From positions 1,418,465 to 1,482,464 of the forward strand of contig VZRZ01001217.1 in the NCBI GenBank assembly GCA_013398175.1: DNA of 64,000 nt, given 5' to 3'. Below are positions 1 through 12,352 of this stretch, piece by piece. This DNA comes from Climacteris rufus. Taxonomy: Eukaryota > Chordata > Aves > Passeriformes > Climacteridae. The stretch's first letter is position 1. Each line of letters begins with the position of its first letter. The notes under the pieces are model-generated. The model was not told the DNA's origin, searched no databases, and worked only from the letters and a program-made list of their open reading frames with translations. The position numbers were made by a program, and so were the translations under genes.

Positions 1-3000
1 AAAGAACCTGAGGCTAAACTAGGTTAATGTGTCACTGTGACAGTAGTTTTTATGCTGAAGGCACACCATGCACAGAAGAGAGACCAAGAGAAAAATGACA
101 TCTTGTTTTGCTGGGGCACAAGCTCAGAAGAAAACCAAGCAGAGTCAGTTGCTCATCTCTTGACTTTTGCATTATTTTGTGGTGTCTGATGCCTCAGTTC
201 AAGTGCTCCGCGTTATGTGGGCTGGAGCACATGATCAGCACCTCACTCAGGAGGCTATGGGCAGACAGATCCAGAGTCACTCTCCATCTCCTCATAGCAC
301 CTCCCTTGCACCCTGCTTTCCCAATCTTCTCAAACTCTTCTCCTCCTGTAGGTCAGGCCCATGGCACATCTGGCAGACACACAGCTATGAAGGCATCAAG
401 GTATATGGCTCTGGTTTGGGTTTGCACCTCAGCAGCTTTTCAGGACCATCCGTGTCTCTGATTCTCCACGTGCTCTTTGAATGGCTGTGGATTGCAGGGT
501 GCATCTAAAGCAGATGACAGCTCTCCAGGCATATAACAGTGCTGGGTCCCATTTGACAGTAATCCATCTGGCCAGACAAATAAGAAATACTAACACATTT
601 TTAAAGTGTAATCTTGCAATTGTGACTGATTCCCTGAGTGCAGAGATATAATGGCATACACAGAAAAGCATTAAAAAGTCTAAAGGAATACAGGGAAACA
701 GATCATGGACTCTTTTAGTGGCTTAACATCTCAGGGGAAGGAAGAAGGAAGCATGCTGTGAACACAGCAGTGTTTGCCTTAAAAACACAGTGCATGATGT
801 ATTAATTTTGATGAAAGTTCTTGTAGCAAGTGTTATGTCCATCTAATTTAAGAGAATAAAGCATATTTAATCCTGATCAATCTTGCTGAACATGCAAACT
901 GAGCTCTCCCTCATCCAACTGAACCACACTTCTGTGTACAGAGTATTTTTAAAGAAATGTCTGAGCCTTACTGGACTGGAAACTGCACAAGCAGCTGTGG
1001 CACAGACTGGGCAGAATCTGCCTTCTGAAGAGAGCTGGAACCTCAGCCTCGTGCTAGTTCTGCTGTTGACGGCATTTCTGTTTCCTATAGACTGAGCCAA
1101 ATCAAGTCTCTTTAAAACCAGGTTATCCTTCAAAGCCTGTATCACCTCTCATATTATACACACCGCTGCAAACAAATCATCTTAGCACTGCTTTGAGTCC
1201 TCCCCAAGAAAATGTACAGCAACATGCTAAACAATGATCCCATGAGATCTGCAATTTGGGATTATCACTGAAGGGATTGTGGAAACAATCTGGGCAACAG
1301 AACTGAATTAATCAAGACAAAGAGAATCATACCCATGAATCAGGTATGGACATTATCTCTAATAAGCCTTGAGATCTGTTTGTCTGCCTACAACTGGGCA
1401 CATCAAATATTCTTTTTCATTACCACTGGAAGGACACCTCCCTCCCTTGTATCATTGAATTGGATGCTTTATTTCTCTCTCTTTGCAGACAGACACAAAA
1501 GCCTCATGAGCACCTCATACAATAGAATTCATGATTTGAAATGGAGGGTGAAGACCCATTCTGAACCACTCACCACAATGACAGTTTGACTGTGATGTTT
1601 AAAACATGGTGCTCTTAACCAGAGTGGACACAAACAGTTCTTGTATCTACTGCTTGCAGCAGGCAGGGTCAGAATAGAAACAGGAGTCTGAAAATCAGCT
1701 TGGCTTTAGTTTACATGTGAAAACAGCTCTTACAGTGACTTAAAACTGAGCCTTATTTTATGGTAACAAATGATGCTTTCTTTTTGCTATGCCCAAACAG
1801 TCTTGAATGTAAAATTTCATTCTTCCTAATACATTCCAAATATTTAGTACAGGTATAAATTTCAGAAACAGCTGAGTCTTGGGAAGTACAAGAAATGAAA
1901 TTCTAATGCTGTTCCAACATACTCCAGTAAACAATGGGGATGAATCTTTGCTATCACTGTTACTCTCAACCCCAACTCTCCAGTTTAAGTTAAGGAAGAG
2001 TGATGCAAGTTGGAAAGAATGCTGCATTATTTATGTAGCAATGCAGTAAGTAACTGGAGAGAAATTAGGGTTTAGATGCACCTTTGCCAAACTAACACAC
2101 ATGGTCAGCTGTTACACAGTCTTTCTTGCAAAATTTGCCTACATAAAGTGCTGCACTGCTTGATCCAAAAAACTGCTATGAAGCTCCCAGAGAGAAACCA
2201 AGAAAGCCCCTGTAACACACAAAGCAACGAGGGAAAAGGAAGAAAGCTCCAGCCTTGTTCCCTTCCAGAAAATGAGACTTCTCCTCATGGCTGCTCCAGG
2301 TATTTGGAAGGCTATGGTCAGGACCACATAAGGATGAAGCAGCACCATTTCCCTGGGACACAATTCTCTAAATATCCACTTGTACTCATTAATACCTGAA
2401 ACTCCAGTGACCTTTCCTAGAATTAGCTTAAATCCAGTGAAGGTGCCTATATCCATGGTGCACAGTGATCACATTGGTACCAGTCAACTGGGATGTGCTG
2501 AGCACTCTGCAGTGAAGCCAACAATGCACTTTGCACAGGTTATCCCAGGCTTTGCCCTTCCCAGCCGGGTGTTTTTGTGCCTGAGCGGGAGTCGAGTGAG
2601 GGCCAAGGCCCAAAATCGGAACGTGAGTTAATCCCGGCGGCTGCGGCCTTGGGAAACACAGAGAAATGAGCCAAATATTGTCCCAGTAAAAGGGAACTTG
2701 GCTGATTGCAGCTCAGTGTTTGTATTGCTGAGGGACTTGGCTCCAGTTTCCAAGTGACGTATGGACCCACGAGCAGCTTGAGCTCGCTCTCCCAAACCAT
2801 TGTTTTAACCTTAGGAGAACAGGGCTGACACAAGGAAAGGCTACAAGCTTGGATGCCTTGGCCTTCCCAGACATGTCCCAGAGTTTTAAGAGAAGTTATA
2901 TTAAACCTTTTAATGTCTCTTGTGAAGGCAGCCTTTGCCCAGTCTCCAGTGAGTGCTCCACGTGCACAGCCCGTGGCCGAGACCAGCCCCAGCACGGCTG

Positions 3001-3499
3001 GGGAGATGTGGAAGCACCACAAGCTTTGGAGCAGGACCCGGGAGCCTCCCAGCTACATCTAGACTTCCCAAATATTCCCAGCCTCCAAAGATTTCCAGAT
3101 GGTAACACTGGGTGGAGAGCTCAAGGCTTTACTTCTGTTAAAACCTGAAAAAAATACTATCCTTCTCAAAACTGGACAGGGAAGGTAGGATCTGGTATAA
3201 TTAGTGTTCCAGTAAAGAAAATTTATTGAAGTTATAAAAGTCACAGCATTTTAAAAGACGGCTTCATCTTCTTTCTTAACTCCTCGCTCGTGTTTACTGT
3301 GTATTTCACACAGATACAGGCTTAGCTCATAAACTCCTGAAGTTTACTCCTAAAACTCCTTGAATTCCTGAATTGTTCATCTGACACTGGCTGGTCAAAT
3401 AAAACAGCAGCAATTGGCCATTGAGGTAAAATCCCAGTCCTGCTTATGCCAACAAATATGCTGCTGCTATCAGTGAGGCCCAGGTTTCAAGGAAAAGGC
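1..3499. other. Non-coding unique sequence, no gene seen
   Basis: No exon, RNA gene or transposon is recognisable here. Open frames are short (longest about 160 codons, minus strand, 2540-3022), overlap on both strands and show no known domain. Composition is AT-rich and CpG-poor, except for a small CpG cluster at about 2568-2650, which contains a GTGAGT donor-like hexamer near 2624. Without transcript data this looks like ordinary intergenic or intronic DNA. Confidence 0.75.
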
Positions 3500-3554
3500 A
3501 GGAAAAGGGAAGGGGAAAGGAGAGAGGGAAAGAAGAGGGAGGGAAAAGAGAAAA
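3500..3554 (+). repeat. 55-bp uninterrupted purine tract
   Basis: Every base from 3500 to 3554 is A or G, in mixed GGAAAAGG, GGGAAAGG and GAGAGGG blocks. This is low-complexity polypurine sequence rather than a clean microsatellite. The 69-codon open frame across it (lysine, glutamate and arginine rich) is an artefact of the composition. Tracts like this can form triplex DNA under supercoiling. Confidence 0.9.
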
Positions 3555-4855
3555 TTATAAAAAAGGACTACGATTATTGCAATATATACTCCATTAAGAC
3601 CAGCAGGTTTATCTTCCAGAGCAGTATGCAAATGTCAGTGACCTACATCCTTTAAAAACCACACAGCATATCTTTTAACTTCATCAGAAAAAGTCGAAGT
3701 GTAAAAACTATTATAATAGGAGATGGAGGTTGAGTATAAATTTTCAATGGCAAATGCAAGAAGCTGATCTTAAAAGAACATTTTGAGCTATGGTTGATAT
3801 CAATCTGTCTCCATAAACAGGGGAAACCAATGTAATGAGACCAGAAAAACCGACCCCAGCTTTGCATGCTGTACCAAAACCAGGGGAGATGGAAGCAAAG
3901 GTAAATTCCATTTAAACATGTGCTTATATATAATCATACAGCTGCTACAGTTTGATCTCTCTGATCTGGACCAGTGTAAGGAAAGGGCAGTTTCTGTTCC
4001 AACATCAGTTACAAATCACAGTAATGAGCAAGAATTAGCTGCCTGCAGTATTTATAACTGGGGACACCCTGGTGAGGATTTCCAGGGTACATCACACTGG
4101 AAAGTCAGGCAGACTCATACCCCACTGCATAACTAGCACCATTTTTTATTCCTAAATGAGAATCTCGCTACAATGAGAGTAAATATCTGGGTTTATTCGT
4201 AATTATTTTAGTAGAATTTCAGCAACACAATTTACTCAGACTGTTCCTGCTCCAGTGAAAGCAATTGATGTTTCATCCTGATTTTACTGGTGCTGCTGGG
4301 GGAAACAAAACCAACTTTTCATGGTCATTCCAAATAGGAAAGCTCAGCTCCTAAATTTTCTTCTCCCTTATTAAAATAGTCTTTCCTTTACAGAAAAGAA
4401 ATAAAACAGCCTTCTTTTAATATAATAGCACACATTAATAGACTTCCCTGATCACCCATTATACCCCGGCAATGCAATCTGATCAATTCAGTGTTGTAGA
4501 TACACTCCAGGGGCAGCTAAAGCCTAGAGGGACCCAAGAATTTCAGTTTATATCACACACACAAGCTGATAGAACGACTTCAAAAGCTTCAGAGTGGTAT
4601 GCCAGCATTTTGTCCTCAATTTTGCTTTTTCTTCAACCTCTGTAAGAAAAATGGACAGGTCTGGATGGTGGCTTTATAGCTCTCAATTGCTGCCGTTTTA
4701 GAGTAAGTGGGGTGTCTTGATGTGTAACTCAGGCAACATCTTTTCCCACTCTTAAAAAAAAAAAGGCAGCAAGGAAGCAAAGCAGCTGGAAATGTGATAC
4801 TGCTCCCCACACTGGAGTGCCCCAGAAGGAGCGAGGCCGTCCCTGGCAGGGAGCT
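3555..4855. other. Non-coding unique sequence, no gene seen
   Basis: AT-rich sequence without recognisable repeats or exons. An 11-base A run near 4754-4764 is the only low-complexity feature. Minus-strand frames at 4616-4959 overlap each other in different registers and match nothing I recognise. Confidence 0.7.
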
Positions 4856-4908
4856 CTCCATCCCTGTGAACATCCCACAGGGATGGCTGTTCTCCATCCC
4901 TGTGAACA
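4856..4908. repeat. 36-bp-spaced direct repeat containing a perfect hairpin
   Basis: The motif CCATCCCTGTGAACA occurs at 4858 and again at 4894, a spacing of 36 bp. Between them, CCATCCCTGTG (4858-4868) and CACAGGGATGG (4876-4886) form a perfect 11-bp inverted repeat around a 7-base loop. The arrangement fits a local duplication with inversion. No transposon family is recognised. Confidence 0.85.
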
Positions 4909-6314
4909 GCCCCTGGGCAGCTCCTCCCACGGGCTCTGTGCTGCCAGACACAGCCCCAAATTAACAACTCCCTGAGGTGAGACCCCTCGGAGGGAGGTTG
5001 GTTAAACAACTTCGAGCAACTTTTCATTTCACTCCCGCTTCTCTTAAATCCATGGAGAGGCGCATGGCCTTTGCTCCTGGAAACCCAGACTTCTGCCCTC
5101 TCTGCTACCGCTGTTTTCCCTTGAATCTCTGTGGGATTTGTTTGGATCAATCATGAGCAAACAGTGATAAAGGTTCCACTTTTTTTTTTTTTTTTAAAGT
5201 TCTTTAAGCGATGCAAAACGAAAAATTAGAGAGCTAAAAATAAATAGTACTTCATTTGGTTTTTGGTTTTTTTTACAACATCTTCTGACAGCAGCACCAA
5301 TCCAGCTGTAGTACTTCTGCACACAATTTCTCTAGTTCCAAGGAGATGCAAATGTCCTATATTTAGCTGGGAGACATTATCTCGATCAAATTTATGAAGA
5401 GGAACAAGGAATTTTCCTTACCCAAAAATACAGAAAGCCGTGAAGGGAAAAATAGAACTCATGGGGGCAAAATCCCTCACAAGCTGTGCAAGGGTTAGTT
5501 AAATATAAAAGCATGCTTAGAAACCAGCACTCGGCCAAGCAGGCACCTAGCAACAAAATGCTGCACGTGATGTGTTTTTAAATAGGAGACAAAGTGTTGT
5601 TGGTTAGTGAAACAAGAATTCCTGCTTGAAACATCTCTTGCTACTGGTCTGCCAAATGCCAGGAGGCTAAAGATGCTCCCATGATATCAAACTGCATTAC
5701 TTAATTCTGTTTCCTGCTGATTTTGGCAGTGACTGTTCCTTCGTCACAGCCATGGATAGGTTTTGCTTTTCTTCATGGGTTTTGTCCAGAAAAGCAGAAA
5801 AATACTTAAAGGAACTGATGTTATAAATTTGTGATACTCAGGTGGGTGCAGCACTTCAGCCATGAAGGGATGAAGATGGCACTCAACCACACTGCATTTC
5901 AGTGTGTGTGGGGAAAAAAATCCCTTGAGGCTAAGCCAAGAAAATCTCCAAAATGTGTCCCTGGGATAACTTCACATCAGTGCCTGCATGTTAGCAGAGG
6001 CACAATTGGCCCTTTCCTTATTTTTGATGTCCTGACAAAAGCTGCATGACTGACCCTGCAATTTATCACTGTAGTGATGGACACTTTATAGTCCTGTATC
6101 TTGAATAGACATAGCACTGTTTGCAGGCTGACAACACAACTGTATAGCTCCATACATGTAGAACAGCTGGAATTAAGAGCTTAAATCTACTTTGTGAGGT
6201 GTATGGCCACTAAAACACATGCAGTGATGGAAATAAAGTAAGGAAAAGGATAAAGGAAAAGCATATTATGCACTTGTTAGCACTAAACATCAATTCACAT
6301 ACAGTTGTTCCCCT
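4909..6314. other. Non-coding unique sequence, no gene seen
   Basis: Moderately GC-rich up to about 5150, then AT-rich. Apart from the poly-T run listed separately, I see no repeat family, exon or RNA gene. A T-rich patch (TTTTTGG and T8) lies near 5258-5275. Confidence 0.7.
5180..5195 (+). repeat. Poly-T run (16 T)
   Basis: Sixteen uninterrupted T residues. Read on the minus strand this is a poly-A tail, but no AATAAA precedes it within 30 bases on that strand. It is more likely a simple homopolymer than the end of a retrocopy. Confidence 0.9.
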
Positions 6315-6350
6315 AACAAACAAACAAAAAAAAAAAGGAAAAAAAGGAGA
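6315..6350 (+). repeat. A-rich low complexity (AACA)n plus poly-A
   Basis: Three AACA-type units run into 11 A residues and then an A7-containing GGA-rich stretch. This is simple low-complexity DNA. The lysine-rich peptide read through it is composition-driven. Confidence 0.9.
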
Positions 6351-9300
6351 ACTTGCCAAATGTAAAAGTCTGTGCCATGAAATCCCAACAGATACAATGA
6401 GTAATGTAAGAAATCCTTCCGATGTACAAGATGGAGCTAAGCTCTCAGGGTATATAAACTGTCACAATTTAACAAATATAAAATGAAGATAACTGTTTGA
6501 AATTGTCTAAAAACACAGCAGTGCCAGCCATACTGAAAATGGGAAATAAAAATAGGAAGGAAAAAAAAAAGGCATCAACCCATCAAGTAACATACATCCA
6601 AAACAACATCCTGTGACTTCAGCTATCTCAAGAGTTGTGTCTAAATACCACCTGTGAAGCCCTTTTCCACTTCCCTGTTTTAAAAGCCTATTTCATCAAT
6701 TCCTCATAGCGTTTGGGGAATGTTTTTCCTCACATAACTGTTAAGCCTGTTTGGTTTTGGCACAGAGGGATTCTCTGCCATCAGTTCCAGTGTCAGTGGG
6801 AGAGAACAGAAGTCCCTGAGCAGGTCATGAGCTTTAGCTGCAACCTGGGCAGCTCCCCCGCCAAGGCTGTGTTTGAGCACAGTGAGTGTAAAAGCAGCCC
6901 AGGGCTTCTCTAAGGTTGCAGACAAGTCAGTAAGTTTACAGACAACCACCATGAAAATGTGGCCATCAAGACCCAAAAGGTTTCAAGCCATAACAATCAT
7001 TGTAGCAATTAATTCAGTGTGTGCACACGTACTGAGGCTGCTTAACTTACTCTTAACACATAGAGAGAAACACAGACATTCACCTGTGGTGCCTGCTCAC
7101 ACCACTGAAATTCTGCCTGTGGGACATTCTATTTCTCCTGGATAATGTTATTGCATATTTTATTGACGTCAATAACCTTGTTTTTTGAGGGCAGTAATAA
7201 CTTCTGGCTATTTTTACTTACTAGCAGGAATTTGCAAATATTAATTGAGGTCCGTGATCCTGTATGGTAATAGTTACCAGGATATTCAGAAAGGAACATC
7301 ACAACTTCTCCTGTAAATAGTGCCAGGCCAAGAACAAACATGAATTTAAGTTAACATTTCAGTTGCTTTTACTGTGGTTTCTTTACTCCACGAGCTAGTA
7401 AAAGAAGCAGCTATAATAAAACACTTCTATTTTACTCTTTACCACATGATCAATCTTATTTCAGCTGCAAGAGAACAAGAAGTGTTTTGGGAAATGTGCA
7501 GGAAAGCAAAAATTATTAAAAGATATTTTCTCAGCTTTCAAAGTGCAATATTTGAAGGTAGCAAATTGGGTAAGGAAAGGGAACCTTCTTATTCCCTCCT
7601 CTCTGTCCCTATGCACTCAACTCTGCTTTCTTAGCCTGACACTGACAAAGGGGCAGTGGGGGTACAAAAGCATCAAGCCCTGTAACAGAACTGCTGTATC
7701 AAGGGACAGTGTGCTGTGAAGCTGTTCTCCCATTTCCAGGTATTCTGTGTCCAAACTAATAATAATAACAATTAAAAATCACATATTTTGCCGTGGGCAA
7801 CTCTAAAACATCTTGGACTTTTCTAAAATGTCTTGTTCCGCTCTGATTTCATTTTACCACTTCATTTAGCTCTTTTCCTGTTGCCTCCATGTTCTACTGA
7901 TCCCTTCCCACAAGATACCCAGGCAGATCTGCAGAGTCTATCCAGCCCACACAGCCTGTTGGTCTCTTTTTGGGCACCTCCCAGGGAACGTCCTTTGCTC
8001 CCTGGCTTCTTTCCTTCTTGCCCTTCTTCAGGGCATGGAATCCATCAGAGCTACAGAAAGCTGTGGCAGCAAAGGAAGCTGCTGCTGGGGCTACCCCAGA
8101 TGCAACACCTTTGGTGGCCAGAGAGGCTGGTGGGGAGCAAAATTAATTCCTCAAATGCTCCAAAGTCAATCAAGGCCTTTTGTATCAGCCTGAGCATCCA
8201 TTCACTGTAACACCTGAACCGTAACAGTGGCCACAAACTTTCTAAGGAGGACACAAACAAGGACAGCAAAACCCCACGGTATCAGAGATGAAGAATTCTT
8301 TTGTACAGTGATAATTGGAGTTTTTCTGCTCAATATAATCCTTTGCCCAGTTTAGTGTTCACCCAGTGAGCTAAATGCATTTATAATTCAATCTTTGACT
8401 GCTTGGCTATGAATAAAGGATTAGGCCTGATGTGAAAGGCCACGTTGACCTTGAGAAGTTATCAAGTTACAAGACACTTCAGCAATGGAGTAAACAATTT
8501 AAATACATCTTGGGAAGTAAAAAAATCCTAATGATGGAGCCAAACATACAATCAAATGATACTTTATTCTACTAATAAAAAGTTCATCTTGTCTCTTCCA
8601 TCTATGCTAATGCAGTGATTTTTATGTACTGTGTCAGCTTGACAACCCAATTTATCAATTATAGCTTTTTCCCCAGCAGTTTCCACCATGTAAACTTTGC
8701 AACTCCTAAAATACATTCTTCAGCAACGCACATTAAGAACACTTGACTTGTTAAATATCACCTTCAATAATCTTTGTACAAACATTATAATACTTTTATT
8801 TCCAACTCTTCCATAAATTAACTCCACTGCAGCCAAAATTTGCAAAAATGCAAATTAAAAAAAATAAATTTAGAAACTGGAGTTTCTAAGCACTTTTTTT
8901 TGAGGGGGCAGTGTGTCTCAAATAAAAGTCTCAAAACTGATCCCAGTCAGAGAAGCAGGTCCTGTATTTACCTATAGATGGTTTCATGATGCCTTCCTGA
9001 ACATAACAGGGAAAGAATCCCAGAAGTAGGGAGGGGCCAGTTTGGGATAAATTTTGTGAATAAAGTAAGTTACAAAGTTTCACAGCTTCTCTCCTACATA
9101 AAATCACTATTTCTTTTTTTCCTCCAGACTACTGTCTGGCAGCTGTTGACAAAAACTGACTTTTTAATGGCCTGCATAAGCTTGGCTGATAAAAGTCCCA
9201 GTAGATAACACCCATCTACCCCACAGCACTGACAGATGACAATGCCCTCCCAGTCAGGATCACTGCTCCAATAATCCTCCGTGCTCTTCACAGCACCATC

Positions 9301-12300
9301 AAAACACATTTATTCATTCATCAGCTTCCAATGAAGATTAACACTTATCCCAGAGAAGTTGGGAGACAGATAATGTCCTTTTCCTTATCATTTTCAAGAT
9401 AAACCCAAACAACAGATCACAACACCAAGTGCTGATCACAGCAATGCGGTACTTGAAAAGTTGAACCTCAGAAGGCACACAAAATTACAGCCCCACAAAT
9501 CACAAGCAGCTGAAGGACAGCCAAAATAAAACACTGAAATGAAACCATTCTGGCCTGTCTCATCAAATGGTTGGAAATGTAACAGGGATGGCATCTGATA
9601 AAAGACATTTAAGGAAGCTCTGCCAGAGCGTCCCGAGGCTCTGTTTGGCAAGAGCTGCTTTGGACCTGCCTCTGGGAGGCTGCAGAAGCTCTGGGTACAT
9701 CCACACAGCCCCTGCAGGCTTCCCAGCACTCTTGGACCTGCAGCCAGCCTTGGCACAGTGGGCAGGGACGTCTTCTGAAATCAGGGCAGGTCTAGTGACC
9801 CCTCCATTTCTTGAGGGAAAGAGATGTAATAATCTCTTCTATGAGACAAACGAGGGAAACAGCAATGAAACAACAGAACTCCTGTGGCAAGTGCTGTTGG
9901 GAGGTCTGCAGCCTTTCAGTTCCTGCCAGAGATTTTCTCAAAGGCATTCTATTTTTGCCTTCTTTTCTTCTTCCTGAAAGAACAGAGATGGGAAGGGATC
10001 TCACAGGTTGCACTGCATGCTGGACGTGGCAAGGTGGGAGAAGGGAGCTGCAAGAAGCTGTGTGTGTTTGTCTGGAGAGCCAGGCAGCAAAGAGCAGATC
10101 CAGGTGGACTCTGATCTAAACCAAAAGCCACAACTGTTACAATGCTCTGACATACAGCAACATCACCTTGGCATGAGACAGTGAAAAGCTGCTCACACCC
10201 TGCTGTACCATGGCAGCTCTGGTTTCTAAACCCTGAGAAGTAAAAACAAATTTCAACTGGTTTTCTACATTACTTAATCAAGAGCATCAACACACACCAC
10301 AAACCACATGACAGCACTGGCTAAGCTGGTCATTTCTAAGAGGTTATTGAAGACTTGATATCAAGCCCTATTCTTTACATACCAAGTAATTGCAGGGACC
10401 TCTACAGAGCCAGTCAGGTAAGCTGAATGCAATTGTACTGCATTCTGGTGTTTATGGTCAGGAAATTAGTAATAATTTTCTTCCATACTGGTAGATTTAC
10501 TTGGTACCTGAATTATAAAAGCAATTTTCAATAATGTACTGGGTGTATGAACAACTCCTTTCCATAATAACACCACTTATTTAAGAGGGATGATACTTCA
10601 CAGAACACAATCACATTTGAAGAGTTCTTATTATAGTAACTCCTCTATAACTGGAGCATTAAGTAAGTTCTACTGTGTTATTAAAAAGTCTTGAAAATAC
10701 TCTCTGAAGTTACTTAAAGTTACATTATGGCTCTGTCACTTCTTTTAGAAGAAATAAGACCTGGGAATTGGGGAGAGGCACAGAATTACAAGGTTGGCAT
10801 GGCAGTTCCAGTGCAGGCAGCTGTGCCACTGTAAGAACCACCAACACCCCTTTGTGCCCAAAACCCTTTCCCATGGGCAAAGCACCTCTGAAGACAAAGC
10901 CGGACAAAGACCGGCTTGTGTCCTTCCAGGACTACTCAAACCTCTTCTGACCACACAGGAGACCCAGTCCTTGTTTCTGTACTGTTTTTTGCTGCCTTTG
11001 GATAAAACTTCTGCCTGTGAAGCAAATGAGTGAGGCCGGGGAGAGGCCCCTCCCTATAACTGGCTGATCTGTTGTTATTAACTCGTTTTTCATATTGCTT
11101 TTGGTTATTTCTGAGGAGAGGCTGATGACATTTTTTGTCTCAGATCTCACCTGCTGAAATGTCATGCTGCACATCAGAGTTCAGGCAGCAAGGTGAAGAC
11201 AACTGACCCCAGCCTCTCCATTAAATATAGATCAGTCAGAGAAACTTGACTTCTGCCCTTCCAATTGAAGATCTTCAGGAAATCAGTCCCATTAAATACC
11301 ACTCATAAAAGTACCTATAAGCAAGTGGCTAAACCAGCTAATCAAAATCTCTGCATTTTGCTCACTCACATCCAAGAATTTACCTCACATGGAGTTACAG
11401 AAACCCCCAAACCCAAACTGATGTCGGAGCATTGTTGTACGTTACTCCAGGTGTAACAAAGATTCAGGTGGTGACCAATGTGCAACACTGCCATGAAGAT
11501 CATGAACAAGAGAAGCAGGAGGGTTATTTTCCACTGCAGAGCACTGAGAGGTGGCCAGATTCCAGCTTGCCAAGGGACTTTTCCAAATAGCACAAAGTAC
11601 TTGCAATTTGTGTTCCTGCTGACTGTGCTCCCCCGTACTCTCCACATGCAGAATCTCTCCTCAGCTTCTTGGCTCATTTAAACCCTCAGGAGTGAAAGCC
11701 TGGTTTTGACAGAGTTGTGTAATTCTTCCCAAAGGAACTTTTCAGGTTCAGTCTCTCTACATCACCTAAAAGACCATGAATCTGTTGTTTGAAACCCTGT
11801 GGCCCCATTAAGAAATCTCAAGCTTTGTTCAGAAAGCTGAAAGCACAAAACATCAACGCATGCAGAACCTTGGAAACTGAGACTGAGTTTTATGCTCTTG
11901 GTGTTCCCATCTGGAATGGGAGGCAGGATTACTTTTCTGCTTCACCTGATAATGCTGGTAAGTTTAAGTCTCTAGTCTCAGTGCATTAATGAATCAATAA
12001 CATTATTGCAGACTTGAAGGCACACCCCAGTAAGTTTGAAAATAAAATTCTTCTTTATGTCTGGCTTCCAGACAGTGGTAATGCATCACATGTCCCTCTG
12101 CTCCAAGCAGACAGTGAAAATTCAAGGGAAATTTTTGTCCCAGGATAGCCTAGACAAGGCACTGACTGCAGTATTGTATTCTCTGGGTAAAGCTTCACGA
12201 TTTCAGTGTTCACAGATTTCTCCGTGTTTAAGTACACAACTGACAGCTTTGCACACCAAAATCATGTCAATTTTCCACCAAATACAACGATTAGGCAACA

Positions 12301-12312
12301 CAAATGGCAACA
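6351..12312. other. Non-coding unique sequence, no gene seen
   Basis: About 6 kb without a recognisable transposon or exon. A GC-richer patch lies at about 9600-9790 and carries overlapping open frames on both strands (longest 136 codons, plus strand, 9567-9977) with no known domain. A short bulged hairpin is visible at 7257-7283. The remainder is AT-rich background. Confidence 0.7.
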
Positions 12313-12352
12313 ACATTTACATCCTTTACACCACATTTACATCCTTTACACC
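12313..12352 (+). repeat. 20-bp tandem duplication, two perfect copies
   Basis: ACATTTACATCCTTTACACC occurs at 12313-12332 and again, identical and adjacent, at 12333-12352. The identity suggests a recent slippage-type duplication. Confidence 0.95.

Noticed and set aside
5180..5195. Poly-A tail of a minus-strand retrocopy
   Set aside because: No polyadenylation signal within 30 bases on that strand and no recognisable gene next to it.
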